Source of the DNA: Stigmatella ashevillena
Lineage (GTDB): Bacteria > Myxococcota > Myxococcia > Myxococcales > Myxococcaceae
Reading direction: 5' to 3'
Length of the DNA stretch: 64,000 bases
NCBI RefSeq assembly: GCF_028368975.1
Contig: NZ_JAQNDM010000002.1
Location: 6,070,425 to 6,134,424, forward strand
In this document: piece by piece, positions 8,059 to 17,316 of the stretch
Numbering within the stretch: position 1 is the stretch's first letter
How the letters are laid out: each line of letters begins with the position of its first letter
Notes under the pieces: model-generated
Databases searched by the model: none
What the model saw: only the letters and a program-made list of their open reading frames with translations
Told to the model about the DNA's origin: nothing
Program-made: the position numbers and the translations under genes

Positions 8059-9174
8059 TCAGCCCCTCAATCGGGTGACGGAGGCAGTGGGGGAGGCGTC
8101 GGGGGCTTCGTCGATGGGCGCGGGAGTGTCCTGGCCCAGGGCCGCGAGCCGCTGAGCGAGGTGGGCTGCTTGGGCTCCCTTGGCGCTGGCCTCAGTGCCC
8201 GCCACACCCACCAGGGACATCCGCGCACGTTCCAGCAAGGCCACCTGGGCGTGGAACTGGGCCAGCAAGCGGGAGCGCTTGCGGGCCAGGAGGTTCAGTC
8301 GGTTGAGCTCCTCTCCCAGCGAGGAGGCCGCCAGCTCCAGTTGCCGCCTTGCCCCCGCATCCTCGGTGGCCGCGGCGCGCTGGCGCAGTTGTTCGACCTG
8401 GGTCTCCACGTCTTGAGGCACCACGGCCGCCAGTTGCGTTTCCAACTCGGCATGGGACTCGGCCAAGGTGAAGGACTCGTTGGCCATCTTTTGCAGCACG
8501 CCCACCAACTCGTCGCGGCCGGGGCCCGAGGGCATCTTCAGGGCCAATGTCTGGCACTGCCGGTACAAGGACCGGGTGCGCTCCAGCAGCGTCTTCGCCT
8601 CGCCGCCCACCCGGTCCTCCAGCAGGCTCCCGCGAGACTCCACCGCATCCACGTGCACCGTCACATGCGAGGCCAGCGTGCCCACGCTCCAGAAGAGGGC
8701 CACGGCGCTGAAGCCCACCAGCGCCCCCAGCAGTCCCCCCTGCGGAAAGAAGCGCGCGTCCAGCACCTGCTGCACGTACATGCCCAGCGGCACCAGCGCC
8801 CCGGCGGCCACCGCGCCTGCGGTCACTTCGGTGGGCTTGCCGAGCCGATCGCCTCCCGGCCCCATCCAGCCCACCAACGCTGCGGCGATGGCGCCGGACA
8901 GGGCCTGGGGGACCGGTGCATCGACCTGAAAGAGGTAGGGGAGGGCCGACAGCAGGGGCACTCCCACCCACAGCAAGCCCTGGGTGCCGGGCCTCGGCCG
9001 GGCTCCCGCCAGCGCCGCCGCGATCACCGCGAAGCCGGGATGCAGCGGCAGGTGGATGCGCTCGGCCAGCGCTGCCAGGAGGCCCATGGCGGCGCCTCCC
9101 ACCAGTGCGCGCAATGTGCGCCTTTCGAAATCTTCACGGTGGAGCAGGTGCAGGGAGGGCGCCATGGTCTTCAT
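8059..9174 (-). CDS. Membrane protein with long cytoplasmic coiled coil
   Basis: 371 residues, no recognised family. Five or six hydrophobic helices lie in residues 22-165, then an alpha-helical, Leu/Gln/Glu-rich region (185-345) predicted as coiled coil, then an acidic Pro/Ala tail. The frame is open upstream, but ATG at 9174 is chosen: it begins 7 nt after the stop of the VWA gene and a GAGGAGG site lies immediately before it. An in-frame ATG at 9165 has better spacing to that site and may be the true start. It is the second gene of an operon with the VWA protein and may anchor or transmit for it. Confidence 0.75.
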   Translation of the reverse strand: MKTMAPSLHLLHREDFERRTLRALVGGAAMGLLAALAERIHLPLHPGFAVIAAALAGARPRPGTQGLLWVGVPLLSALPYLFQVDAPVPQALSGAIAAALVGWMGPGGDRLGKPTEVTAGAVAAGALVPLGMYVQQVLDARFFPQGGLLGALVGFSAVALFWSVGTLASHVTVHVDAVESRGSLLEDRVGGEAKTLLERTRSLYRQCQTLALKMPSGPGRDELVGVLQKMANESFTLAESHAELETQLAAVVPQDVETQVEQLRQRAAATEDAGARRQLELAASSLGEELNRLNLLARKRSRLLAQFHAQVALLERARMSLVGVAGTEASAKGAQAAHLAQRLAALGQDTPAPIDEAPDASPTASVTRLRG

Positions 9175-9181
9175 TCCCTCC

Positions 9182-10594
9182 TCAATACGAATTTTCCTGC
9201 CCAAAGTTCTTGATGGATTTGTTTTGGAGTTGCCGGGCCTGCTGGCGCTGCTCGGACGCGCTCTGGGCGCTCTCGTAGGCCGCCTGGGAGCGGTCCAACT
9301 CCGCGATGTCGCCTGCCAGCGCCGCGGCACTCGCGCCAAAGAGGCTCCGGGCGTTGCCCATCAAGCTCAGGGCGCCCTGGCGGTTGCCCTTCTTCATCTC
9401 CTCGGCCGCCGCGCGCATCTGCTGGGTGCCCAGGGCCCGGTGCGCATGCACGCGCACGTCCTTGTCCAGGTGAGCCCGCACCACCTGGGCGTCCTCCGTG
9501 GAGCGTGCCGTCAGCGTCACCCGCGCCTGAGCGGGGCCGTCCTTCTCCACGTCGATGTAGTGCACCGTGCTGACGAGCAGCTCCTGGGGGTGTTCCGAGG
9601 GCTTCGTCTCCAGGGAGAGCTTCACCACCAGCCGGGCCGATTGGCCCCCGGCCATGTCGTACAGCGGCACGCGCACGGTGCGGCCCTCGCGCACGGCGCT
9701 CACGCCCATCACCTCCACCTCGCGGACGGACGGCGGCAGGTCCAGCCTCACTTCCACGGCGCGCGCCACCGTGCCCGTGGCCTGCTCCAACTCGCGGGTG
9801 AACACCTCGGCGAGCTGATCCGAGCGCAAGAAGCCGCTGAAGCCGCCGCCCTGGTCCGCGATGCCCTGCATCAGGTTCTCGTTGAAGTCCTCGCCCACGC
9901 CCAGGGCGCTCACGGCCATGCCCTGGGAGCGCAGGGTGCGTGCCAGCCCCGTCAGTTGCTCCTCGCGCGTGAGGCCGGCGGTGGGCTGGCCATCGCTCAG
10001 GAGGATGATGCGGCTGACCCGGAACTGGCCCGTGATGTCCCGGAGCTGCTGGGCCGCCGCCTCCAGCCCTCCGCTGATGTGGGTGGAGCCCGAATCCTCG
10101 ATGGCATTCACGAAGACGTGCATCTGCTCGCGGGCCTCCGACGTCGCCAGCGTGCTGGGGAACACGGTGACGTCCGTGCCGTAGTGCACCAGCGCCACCC
10201 GGTCCTCCGCGCTCACCCGATTGATGAACGTGCGCGCGGCACGCTTGGCGTCCTCCAGCTTCTGCCCGCGCATGGAGCCGGAGCGGTCGATGACCAGCGC
10301 CACGTTCACCGGCACCCGGCGCCGCTCCTGGGGCGCGTGGGCCTTCACCTCCAGCACGGCGAAGGCCTCGCTCGGGCCCGCGTGCACCCAGGCCCCGGAC
10401 AGCTTGCCCTCCAGCGACAGGGCCCCCGTTTCCGGGGAGGCCACCGTGGGGAGCACCTCGGTGGCGGCCTCCTCATCCGGCAGGGCCACGGTGTGGGTGG
10501 TGTCCGTCACGGGAGGCGGCGGGGGACGGCCCAGGGCCAGCGCGCCCACGGCGAGCAGCGCGGCGGCGGACAGCAGCAGGACGGTGCGGCTCAT
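9182..10594 (-). CDS. Exported VWA-domain protein
   Basis: 470 residues with an N-terminal signal or anchor helix (4-22) followed by a Pro-rich spacer. A von Willebrand factor A domain (about 95-265) carries a complete MIDAS: DRSGS (Asp103, Ser105, Ser107), the GSTHISGG threonine region and LLSDGQPT. A beta-rich part follows, then a C-terminal helical, Gln-rich tail. VWA proteins of this type bind protein partners through a metal ion; in bacteria they often work at the membrane or periplasm. It is the first gene of a two-gene operon with the membrane/coiled-coil protein 7 nt downstream. The Shine-Dalgarno site is weak. The specific role is unknown. Confidence 0.85.
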   Translation of the reverse strand: MSRTVLLLSAAALLAVGALALGRPPPPPVTDTTHTVALPDEEAATEVLPTVASPETGALSLEGKLSGAWVHAGPSEAFAVLEVKAHAPQERRRVPVNVALVIDRSGSMRGQKLEDAKRAARTFINRVSAEDRVALVHYGTDVTVFPSTLATSEAREQMHVFVNAIEDSGSTHISGGLEAAAQQLRDITGQFRVSRIILLSDGQPTAGLTREEQLTGLARTLRSQGMAVSALGVGEDFNENLMQGIADQGGGFSGFLRSDQLAEVFTRELEQATGTVARAVEVRLDLPPSVREVEVMGVSAVREGRTVRVPLYDMAGGQSARLVVKLSLETKPSEHPQELLVSTVHYIDVEKDGPAQARVTLTARSTEDAQVVRAHLDKDVRVHAHRALGTQQMRAAAEEMKKGNRQGALSLMGNARSLFGASAAALAGDIAELDRSQAAYESAQSASEQRQQARQLQNKSIKNFGQENSY

Positions 10595-10622
10595 GCGGAA
10601 GAGACCTCGCAGGCGGAGAGTG

Positions 10623-10651
10623 GGAAGCAGGCTAGAGGCTTTCCTGCTTCC
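10623..10651 (-). terminator. Hairpin after hybrid histidine kinase
   Basis: GGAAGCAGG / CCTGCTTCC, a perfect 9-bp stem with an 11-nt loop, 55 nt past the stop of the kinase ending at 10706 and before the VWA start. It fits a terminator separating the two co-directional units. Confidence 0.55.
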
Positions 10652-10705
10652 GCCACATCGGACACTGGGAGGACTCCGGGCGTTCCAGGCCCGTTTCCGT
10701 ATCGG

Positions 10706-13603
10706 TCAACGGGAGGATGGGCCCCGGCTCACGAGGTCCTGAACGATCTGCCGCAGGGCGGGCTCGTTGAAGGGCTTCTCCAGCTTGGGGTTGGGGATGG
10801 CCTCCAGGAACTCGCGCGCGTTGGTGGTGAAGGCACCGCCGGACACGAAGATGAAGCGCCGCTCCAGCCCGGACTGCGTCTTGCGCACCGCCTCGTAGAG
10901 ATCCTTGCCGCCCAGGTCCGGCATCATCACGTCGCACAGCACGGCGTCGAAGAAGTCCGGCTCGCGCTGGAGCCGCTCCAGCGCCTGGCGCCCGCCGGAG
11001 GCCACCTCCACCTCGTGCTCCTTGAGGATGCGCCGCAGCACCTTGCCCACGCCGGGCTCGTCGTCCACCACCAGCACGCGGCCCTTGCGCTGCGTGGTGG
11101 GCTGCGCCGCGGGCAGGGCGGTGTGCGCGCGCGTGCGGGTGCGCGGCTCCAGCGAGGGCAGGATGACGCGGAACGTGGAGCCCTTGCCCATCTCGCTGTC
11201 GGCGGAGATCTCTCCGCCCAGGTTGGTGATGATGCCGTGGCAGATGGACAGGCCCAGCCCCGTGCCCACGCCCACCGGCTTGGTGGTGAAGAACGGATCA
11301 AAGATGCGGCCCAGCGCCTCGCGGGGAATCCCCGAGCCCGAGTCCTGCACCTCGATGAGCACGCGGCCCACATCCAGGCGCCGGGTGACCAGGCGGATGG
11401 AGTGCCGCTGGGCATCGCCCTCGGGGATGGCCTGGGCGGCGTTCACCACCAGGTTGAGGAACACCTGGCACAGCCTGCCCTCGTTGGCCATGACCATGGG
11501 GACCGAGGCGTAGTCCCGGTGCAGCTGGGCGCGGTGGCGGATCTCGTTGGCCGCCATCATCACCACCGAGTCGAGCACCTGGTGGATGTCCACCGGGCTC
11601 AGCCGCTCCTCGTCCGGGCGCGAGAAGGTCTTCAGCTGGCGGACGATCTGCCGCACGCGCTCGGCGCCCTCGTACGCTTCGCTGAGCACTTCCTGCCACT
11701 CGGCGAGATCCAACTCCGCGCGCTGGCGCAGCTTCGGGCCATTCCCGGAAGTAGGGTTGCTCGATTGGGTGCCTTCCAGGGACAACTGGCTGCGGCGCAT
11801 CTCCTCGGACAGGAAGCTCAGGTTGGAGATGACGAAGGCCAGCGGGTTGTTGATTTCGTGGGCGATGCCCGCCGCCAGCGTGCCCACCGAGGCGAGCCGG
11901 TCCGCCAGCGTCAGCCGCGCCTGGAGCTGGCGCTGCTCCGTCACGTCGCGCGCGATGGAGACCACCGCGGGGGCGCCGTCGAACAAGAGCGGCAGCGAGA
12001 CGAGCTCCGCCACACGCGTCTTGCCGTCACGCCGCACCAGCCGCCGCTCGCCGGTAATCATCCCCTTGATGCCGCTGGGGTCCGGGGGCGGGCCGGGCAC
12101 CTCTTCGAGGTCATCCTCGACGAAGCGCATCAGCGCACGTCCCACGAGCTGATCGGGCCGGTCGAAGCCCAGCGTGGTGACGAGCGCCATGTTGGCGTAG
12201 ACGATGCGGCCATCGCGCTGGATGGCCGCCGCGTCCGTCACGCCCTCCAGGAGGATGCGGAAGCTGGCCTCGGACATCTTGAGGGCCTCTTCCACCTCGC
12301 GGCGATCGGTGATGTCCCGGGCGATGCCTTCCACGGACACCGCGCGCCCGTTGCCGTTGAGCACCGGGGCCACGGTGTGCTCCAGCCACCGCGTGCGCCC
12401 ATCCCGGCAGGTGAAGCGCAGCACCACCGGCTTGTTGCTCACCGACTGGGGATTCTCCAAGAGCTGGGTGAGCGCCGGCAGGTCTCCGGGGTGGACCCGC
12501 TTGTGCCACAGCTCGGGGTCCGCGTAGTGCTCCTCGGGGGTGTAGCCCAGCCGGTCACTCACCACGCGGCTGACGAATAGGAAGCTGCGCGGGTTCTCCA
12601 GCCGGTACCGGTACTGGATGTCCGAGGCGTTCTCCGCGAGCTGCCGGTAGCGCGTCTCCCGCTCGCGCAGCGCGCTCTCGAACTGGCGGTGCTCCAGCTC
12701 CAGGGAGATGGCCCCAGCGGCCGCCGACAACAGATCCACCTCCAACTGCGTCCACGGCCGGGCCTCCACGCAGTTGTCGAAGCCGATGAAGCCCACCAGC
12801 GCCTCGTTGACGCGCAGCGGCAGGACCAGCAGGGAGAGCACTTTCTGCCGGTCGAGGAGGGTGCGCTCCACTTCGGGCAGGTCCTTCACCAGCCCCATGA
12901 TTTTATCCCCTTGGGACAGCCGCTCCAGCCAGCGCGAGAAGCCGGGCTCCATGGGGAGGTTCTGCAGGGAGGGGTTGTCGATTTCCGGGGAGATGCCGTG
13001 GGCGCACCACTCGGCGCGCTGGCTCATCAGCACCTTGCCGGCCTCTTCCCGGTGCAGGATGAAGACGTAGACGCGGCTGGCCCCGGTGGCCTGGCCGATG
13101 GGCCCCAAGACTCCTTTATAGGACTCCTCTCCCTGCTGGGCCACGAGCAGCCGCTGCTGCATCTCCACCAGCGCGCCCAGGTAGCGCTCGCGCTGGGAGA
13201 GCGCGTCATGGGTCCGCCGCCGCTCGCTCACATCGGTGAGCGTTCCACAGACGCCCTGCACGCTCCCGTCCTCGCCGCGCAGGGGCCGCGCCACCATCTC
13301 CACCCAGCGCTCGGCTCCCTCGCGAGACAGGTATCGCCCCTCGAGCCGCTGGCGCGCGGGAGGCTGTTTCAGGACTTCTTGAAACAGCTTCTGGTGCTCC
13401 TCCCGATCCTTCGGGTGGACGGAGTCGAGGAAGGAGTGGCCCACGCTCTCGTCGGGGCGGTAGCCCGTCAACGCCGTCCACGCGGGGTTGAGAAACGTCC
13501 ACACCCCTTGGGTGTCCAGTTGGAACACCACTTCATCGAGGCTGTCGATGATCTGCCGGTGGAAGCGATCGCTGCGGCTGGGCTCGGGCATGACCGAAGA
13601 CAT
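10706..13603 (-). CDS. PAS/GAF hybrid sensor histidine kinase with receiver
   Basis: 965 residues from the ATG at 13603; codons upstream in the same frame lose the G/C third-position bias, so the longer frame is not used. No membrane segment: a soluble sensor. Order: PAS (15-125), GAF (150-305), PAS (317-435), PAS (447-560), HisKA with phosphoacceptor His582 in IAHEINNP, HATPase with N and G boxes (DSGSGIP, GVGTGLGLSI; about 690-805), and a C-terminal receiver (835-955) with VVDDEPG and phosphoacceptor Asp in CDVMMPD. Such hybrids pass phosphate from His to their own receiver. It is divergent from another PAS/GAF kinase across 293 bp, and a 19-bp near-palindrome lies between them. Ligand unknown. 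Confidence 0.9.
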   Translation of the reverse strand: MSSVMPEPSRSDRFHRQIIDSLDEVVFQLDTQGVWTFLNPAWTALTGYRPDESVGHSFLDSVHPKDREEHQKLFQEVLKQPPARQRLEGRYLSREGAERWVEMVARPLRGEDGSVQGVCGTLTDVSERRRTHDALSQRERYLGALVEMQQRLLVAQQGEESYKGVLGPIGQATGASRVYVFILHREEAGKVLMSQRAEWCAHGISPEIDNPSLQNLPMEPGFSRWLERLSQGDKIMGLVKDLPEVERTLLDRQKVLSLLVLPLRVNEALVGFIGFDNCVEARPWTQLEVDLLSAAAGAISLELEHRQFESALRERETRYRQLAENASDIQYRYRLENPRSFLFVSRVVSDRLGYTPEEHYADPELWHKRVHPGDLPALTQLLENPQSVSNKPVVLRFTCRDGRTRWLEHTVAPVLNGNGRAVSVEGIARDITDRREVEEALKMSEASFRILLEGVTDAAAIQRDGRIVYANMALVTTLGFDRPDQLVGRALMRFVEDDLEEVPGPPPDPSGIKGMITGERRLVRRDGKTRVAELVSLPLLFDGAPAVVSIARDVTEQRQLQARLTLADRLASVGTLAAGIAHEINNPLAFVISNLSFLSEEMRRSQLSLEGTQSSNPTSGNGPKLRQRAELDLAEWQEVLSEAYEGAERVRQIVRQLKTFSRPDEERLSPVDIHQVLDSVVMMAANEIRHRAQLHRDYASVPMVMANEGRLCQVFLNLVVNAAQAIPEGDAQRHSIRLVTRRLDVGRVLIEVQDSGSGIPREALGRIFDPFFTTKPVGVGTGLGLSICHGIITNLGGEISADSEMGKGSTFRVILPSLEPRTRTRAHTALPAAQPTTQRKGRVLVVDDEPGVGKVLRRILKEHEVEVASGGRQALERLQREPDFFDAVLCDVMMPDLGGKDLYEAVRKTQSGLERRFIFVSGGAFTTNAREFLEAIPNPKLEKPFNEPALRQIVQDLVSRGPSSR

Positions 13604-13896
13604 CGTTCTATGGGCCTTGAGGAGAGGGGATTTCATTATTTCACGGGCCGAGGTTCCCGTGCTCGCCGTGTCACATGCCCCCGGGGGGCATGCCGGAGCA
13701 CCAAAGTTCGCGAAAAGCACGGGTTCCGGCAAGTTGGGTCAGCGTCTACCCGTCCGCGCAATGGGACGTGCTGTGGACGGTGGCCCTGCCTGCCCAGAAG
13801 GACAGCAGGCCAGGAGGGATGGGCATAAATCCCAATGGGGAGGCTTCCGGAAGGCAGGCGCTGTCGAGCAAGATGGGCACTTGGGGGAACCTGCGG
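13604..13896. other. Intergenic region between divergent kinases
   Basis: 293 bp whose open frames have non-coding codon composition. It carries the 13674-13692 palindrome and must contain both promoters; no convincing -35/-10 pairs were recognised. Confidence 0.5.
13674..13692. promoter_or_regulatory. Near-perfect palindrome between kinases
   Basis: CATGCCCCCGGGGGGCATG: a 19-bp symmetrical sequence (five C against six G) in the shared control region of the two histidine kinase genes. Candidate operator; the binding factor is unknown. Confidence 0.35.
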
Positions 13897-15633
13897 ATGT
13901 CCTTGGGTCGTGCTTGGCTGGCCTCGAGTGAGGAAGAGGACGAGGACGGCTCTGCCGCTGGCCCTGAGCCGGTGACAGGGCAGGAGGAGCACGCTCGGGG
14001 AGGAGCGGGGCACACCGCCGGTCCGGAAGAGACGCTGGTGCGGCGGCTGATGCGGGTGCCGATGCCGGCGCTGGCGGTCATGGATGCCGCGGGCCGGGTG
14101 GTGGATGCCAACGACAGCTTCCTGCGTTTGGGAGGCGTCGGGCGGGAGGAACTGGAGGCAGGCCGGATGCGCTGGGACGCGCTGGCGGCGCCGGAGTCCC
14201 CCGCCGCCGGGGCGCAGGCCATGGACATGCTGCGCCGGTTGGGAACGGCGGGCCCCCTGGAGACGGAGTACGTGCGTCCGGATGGTTCGCGGGTGCCGGT
14301 GATGCTGGCGGCCCTGAGCCTGGAGTCTCCCGAGCGGCTGCTGGTCCTGGTGCAGGACCTGACGTCGCGTCGGCGGGCAGAGGAGGCCCTGCGCTTCCTG
14401 TCCGATGCGAGCCGGGAGCTGGCCGAGGTGCGGGCCGAGCCGGAGGCCATCCTGGCGGGCGTGGCGCACCTGGCGGTCAGCGCGATGGCGAGCTGGTGCC
14501 TGGTGGATGTGCTGGAGGAAGACGGAAGCTTCCGGCGAGTGGCCGCGGCGCACCGGGAGCCCAGCGGTGAAGCGCTCCTGCGCGAGGCACCGCGCTATCC
14601 CCCCATCACGGATGCCACCAGCCCCCTGTTTCAAGCGCTGGCGCGGGGCGAGTCGCGCGTCTACCCGGACTTTCTTCCCGAGCATCGCGCCCTGATGGCG
14701 CGGGGGGCCGAGCCGCTGGCCCTGCTGGAGCAGTTGGAGGCGCGCTCGGTGATGCTGGTGCCCATGCGCTCGCGGGGCCGGGCGGTGGGCCTGCTCACCT
14801 TCGCCTCATGCGACGTGGGGCGGCGCTACGGCTCGGAGGACCTGGAGATGGTGGAGGAGTTGGCGCGCCGCGTCGTGGCGGCGGTGGACAACGCCCGGCT
14901 CTACCACGAGGGCCAGGACGCGGTGCGCCTGCGCGACGAGTTCCTGGGCATCGCCAGCCATGAGCTGAAGACACCGCTGACGCCGCTGCGGCTGCGGCTG
15001 CAAATGCTTCAGCGCCAGGTGGAGGGGGCGAGCCGCAGCGGAGACCCGCTCTCGCCCGAGCGGTTCTCGGAAGCCCTGGATGTCGCACTGCGTCAGGTGC
15101 GCAAGCTGACGGACCTGGTGGACAACCTACTGGATGTCTCCCGCATCTCCGCCGGCCGGATGAAGCTGGAGCTGGAAGAGGTGGACCTCGCGGGGTTGGC
15201 GGCGGAGCTGGTTTCGCGCTTCACCCCCTCGGCGGCCCAGTTGGGCTGTGCGCTGGAGTTGCATGCACCGGTGCCGGTGATCGGCCGGTGGGACCGGCTG
15301 CGGGTGGAGCAAGTGGTGACGAACCTGCTGACCAATGCGCTGAAGTACGGCGCGGGGCGGCCGGTGGCGGTGCGGGTGGAAGGGGCCGGAGAGCGGGCCC
15401 GGCTCACGGTGGAGGATCACGGCATCGGCATTGCCGAGGAGGACCTCTGCCGCATCTTCGAGCGCTTCGAGCGGGCGGTGAGCGACCGCCACTACGGAGG
15501 GCTGGGGCTGGGGCTCTACATCACCCGGCAGATCGTCGAGGCCCTGGGCGGCACGGTCGGGGTGACCAGCCGGCCGGGCATGGGCTCCACCTTCACGCTG
15601 GAGCTGCCGAAGGGCACGGCGGCCGTGCCGTGA
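13897..15633 (+). CDS. PAS-GAF sensor histidine kinase
   Basis: 578 residues from the ATG at 13897, which has a GGGGGA site 8 nt upstream; in-frame ATGs at 13819 and 13873 are possible but less well placed. An acidic N-terminus precedes PAS (about 45-160), GAF (170-330), HisKA with His355 in IASHELKTPLTP, and HATPase (about 460-570) with DHGIGI and GLGLGLYI. No receiver and no membrane helix, so it is a soluble kinase needing a separate response regulator, not evident nearby. Its stop lies 4 bp from the stop of the convergent GreA/B-like gene. Confidence 0.88.
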   Translation: MSLGRAWLASSEEEDEDGSAAGPEPVTGQEEHARGGAGHTAGPEETLVRRLMRVPMPALAVMDAAGRVVDANDSFLRLGGVGREELEAGRMRWDALAAPESPAAGAQAMDMLRRLGTAGPLETEYVRPDGSRVPVMLAALSLESPERLLVLVQDLTSRRRAEEALRFLSDASRELAEVRAEPEAILAGVAHLAVSAMASWCLVDVLEEDGSFRRVAAAHREPSGEALLREAPRYPPITDATSPLFQALARGESRVYPDFLPEHRALMARGAEPLALLEQLEARSVMLVPMRSRGRAVGLLTFASCDVGRRYGSEDLEMVEELARRVVAAVDNARLYHEGQDAVRLRDEFLGIASHELKTPLTPLRLRLQMLQRQVEGASRSGDPLSPERFSEALDVALRQVRKLTDLVDNLLDVSRISAGRMKLELEEVDLAGLAAELVSRFTPSAAQLGCALELHAPVPVIGRWDRLRVEQVVTNLLTNALKYGAGRPVAVRVEGAGERARLTVEDHGIGIAEEDLCRIFERFERAVSDRHYGGLGLGLYITRQIVEALGGTVGVTSRPGMGSTFTLELPKGTAAVP

Positions 15634-15637
15634 GCCC

Positions 15638-16153
15638 TCAGGCCACCTCGAGCACCGTCCACTCCCGCACCTCGCCCCCCCAGGTGACATCCACGCTGTC
15701 TCCGGCGCGGCGGCCCAGGAGGGCCCGGCCCACGGGGGAGGCGGGGGTGATGACGGACAGGAAGCCATCGCCGCCCGGGCCTGTCAGCTCCGTGCCCGCG
15801 CCCACGGGGAGCACGAAGAAGGTGCGCTCGTCATAGCCCTTCTCGTCCTCGGTGCGCACATCGACGAGGGCGCCCAGGGCCACGGGGTCTCCCCGCCGGA
15901 AGCGGGGCGTCTGCGCTTCGGAGAAGGCGGCAAGTACCCCCAGCTCCTCGTGAAGGCGGCGGGCGCGGGCGGATTGCCCGGTGGCGAGGCTTCCGTACTC
16001 GATGGCGGCCCGGCCATCCTCTTTCTTCTCGGACTCGGTGGCGAGACTGCGCGCGGCCTCGCGGGCCTCGGCCTGGGCCCGGTGGGCAAGCCGGTCACTG
16101 TGCTGGAGGCGCTCCGCGAGCTGGGCCATCAGCGCTCTTTTGTCGATTCCCAT
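15638..16153 (-). CDS. GreA/GreB-family transcript cleavage factor-like protein
   Basis: 171 residues. The N-terminal half is helical and charged (Arg/Glu/Ala, coiled-coil-like), the C-terminal half matches the FKBP-like domain of Gre factors with the diagnostic ITPASPVGRALLGRRAGDSV. Gre factors enter the secondary channel of RNA polymerase and stimulate cleavage of backtracked RNA; some paralogues only bind. The acidic tip residues cannot be assigned with certainty, so it may be a Gre-like regulator rather than a housekeeping GreA. The start codon is followed by a basic, helical beginning (GIDKRALMAQLAERL). Divergent from the rhodanese gene. Confidence 0.8.
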   Translation of the reverse strand: MGIDKRALMAQLAERLQHSDRLAHRAQAEAREAARSLATESEKKEDGRAAIEYGSLATGQSARARRLHEELGVLAAFSEAQTPRFRRGDPVALGALVDVRTEDEKGYDERTFFVLPVGAGTELTGPGGDGFLSVITPASPVGRALLGRRAGDSVDVTWGGEVREWTVLEVA

Positions 16154-16211
16154 GCGACAGGACTGTAGCGGCGCTGCCAGAAGGCTCCAGTTTCTGGATT
16201 ACAGTCGGGCC

Positions 16212-16493
16212 ATGAACCCGAAAGAACTCTCAGAGAAGGCCCGGCAGCTCGTCGCGGCGGGCGCGGTGCTGCTGGATGTGCGGACGCCGGAGGAGTTTCG
16301 GCAAGGCCACCCCGAGCAGGCGCTCAACATCCCCGTGCAGGAGCTGGCGCGGCGGCTGGCGGAGGTAGGTCCGCCGGGAAGGCAGGTGGTGGTCTACTGC
16401 GCCGCGGGAGGCCGCAGCGCGGTGGCCGCGCAGTTGCTGCGCGCCAATGGGTTTCAGGACGTCTTCGACCTGAAGTCCGTCTCGAACTGGTAG
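16212..16493 (+). CDS. Single-domain rhodanese
   Basis: 93 residues from the ATG at 16212, where the conserved domain starts; the longer frame overlaps the divergent Gre-like gene. A complete rhodanese fold: LLDVRTPEEFRQGH near the N-terminus, and the active-site loop YCAAGGRSA with the catalytic Cys that carries persulfide. Cytoplasmic small rhodaneses move sulfane sulfur to cofactor or thiol acceptors; GlpE-like. Its stop is 20 bp from the convergent lgt stop. Confidence 0.85.
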   Translation: MNPKELSEKARQLVAAGAVLLDVRTPEEFRQGHPEQALNIPVQELARRLAEVGPPGRQVVVYCAAGGRSAVAAQLLRANGFQDVFDLKSVSNW

Positions 16494-16512
16494 CCCGGAA
16501 GGGGGCCCTGGC

Positions 16513-17316
16513 TTACCGCGCCGTGCCCACCGCGCTCGGCGTGGGGGAGGGGGTCCCGCTCTGGGGAGCGCGCTTCTTCACCAGCCCCCAGACCCCGTAG
16601 ATGACCAGCAGGAAGCAGCTGTACTGGGCGGGGGTGAGGCCGAAGTAGCGCGCATCGACGTAGCTCAGATCCGTGGCGCGCATGAAGTCGAAGCAGAAGC
16701 GGCCGCAGGCATAAATCAGGGCGACCAGGTGCAGGAGCCGACCCTGGAGCTTGCCCGCGTTGCGCAGGGCGTAGATCAGGCCGGTGATGGAGAACAGCAG
16801 GATGGCATCGTAGAGGCCGAGATCATGCCGGGGGCCTCCATAGATGGATGCGGGGAAGTCCACGGCCAGGAAGAAGTCGGTGCGCGTGCCGGGGTGGTCA
16901 TGCGCGACGAAGCAGCCGAGCCGGGCCACGCCCCACCCGGGCGTCACCCCGAGGGCGAAGGCATCGGCGTACCGGGAGAAGGGGATGCCGCGCAGGCGGA
17001 AGAAGATGATGGCGGCGACGATGCCGCCCAGCAGGCCGCCGAAGGAGGACAGGCCGTCCCAGACCTTGAAGAGCTGGAAGGGGCTCTTGGAGAGCTCCTC
17101 GGGGTGGTAGAAGAGCAGGTGGACGAGGTGGCCCACGACCACTCCGCCGGCCACGCCCCACATGGAGTAATCATGAATGGGGTTGGGATCGAGCCCTTGC
17201 CGCTCCGACTGCTTCACGATGAGGCGAGCGGCGAAGAAGATGCCCAGCGCGACGAAAATGCCGAAGGGCTCGATGGGGCCGATCTTCAGCGAGTGAGGAT
17301 TGACGTAGGGAATCAC
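16513..17316 (-). CDS. lgt: Prolipoprotein diacylglyceryl transferase
   Basis: 267 residues starting at GTG 17316, which follows a GGAGA site by 7 nt and gives the family's usual opening (IPY-N-H). Inner-membrane enzyme that moves diacylglycerol from phosphatidylglycerol onto the lipobox Cys of prelipoproteins. Multiple membrane helices are clear; family motifs include the PFGIFVALG opening helix, SSFGGLLGG, and ARLGCFVAHDHPGT, equivalent to the R-GNF-HG-PT region. The conserved NxE of that loop is not obvious, so it may be a divergent paralogue. It would serve the many lipoproteins in this region. The stop lies near the convergent rhodanese. Confidence 0.8.
   Translation of the reverse strand: MIPYVNPHSLKIGPIEPFGIFVALGIFFAARLIVKQSERQGLDPNPIHDYSMWGVAGGVVVGHLVHLLFYHPEELSKSPFQLFKVWDGLSSFGGLLGGIVAAIIFFRLRGIPFSRYADAFALGVTPGWGVARLGCFVAHDHPGTRTDFFLAVDFPASIYGGPRHDLGLYDAILLFSITGLIYALRNAGKLQGRLLHLVALIYACGRFCFDFMRATDLSYVDARYFGLTPAQYSCFLLVIYGVWGLVKKRAPQSGTPSPTPSAVGTAR

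Noticed and set aside
8984-12580. Open frame of 1198 codons on the plus strand opposite the VWA and histidine kinase genes
   Set aside because: It is the antisense frame of two genes with clear domains; its product is low-complexity His/Arg/Gln/Gly sequence, as expected from complement of G/C-rich third positions.
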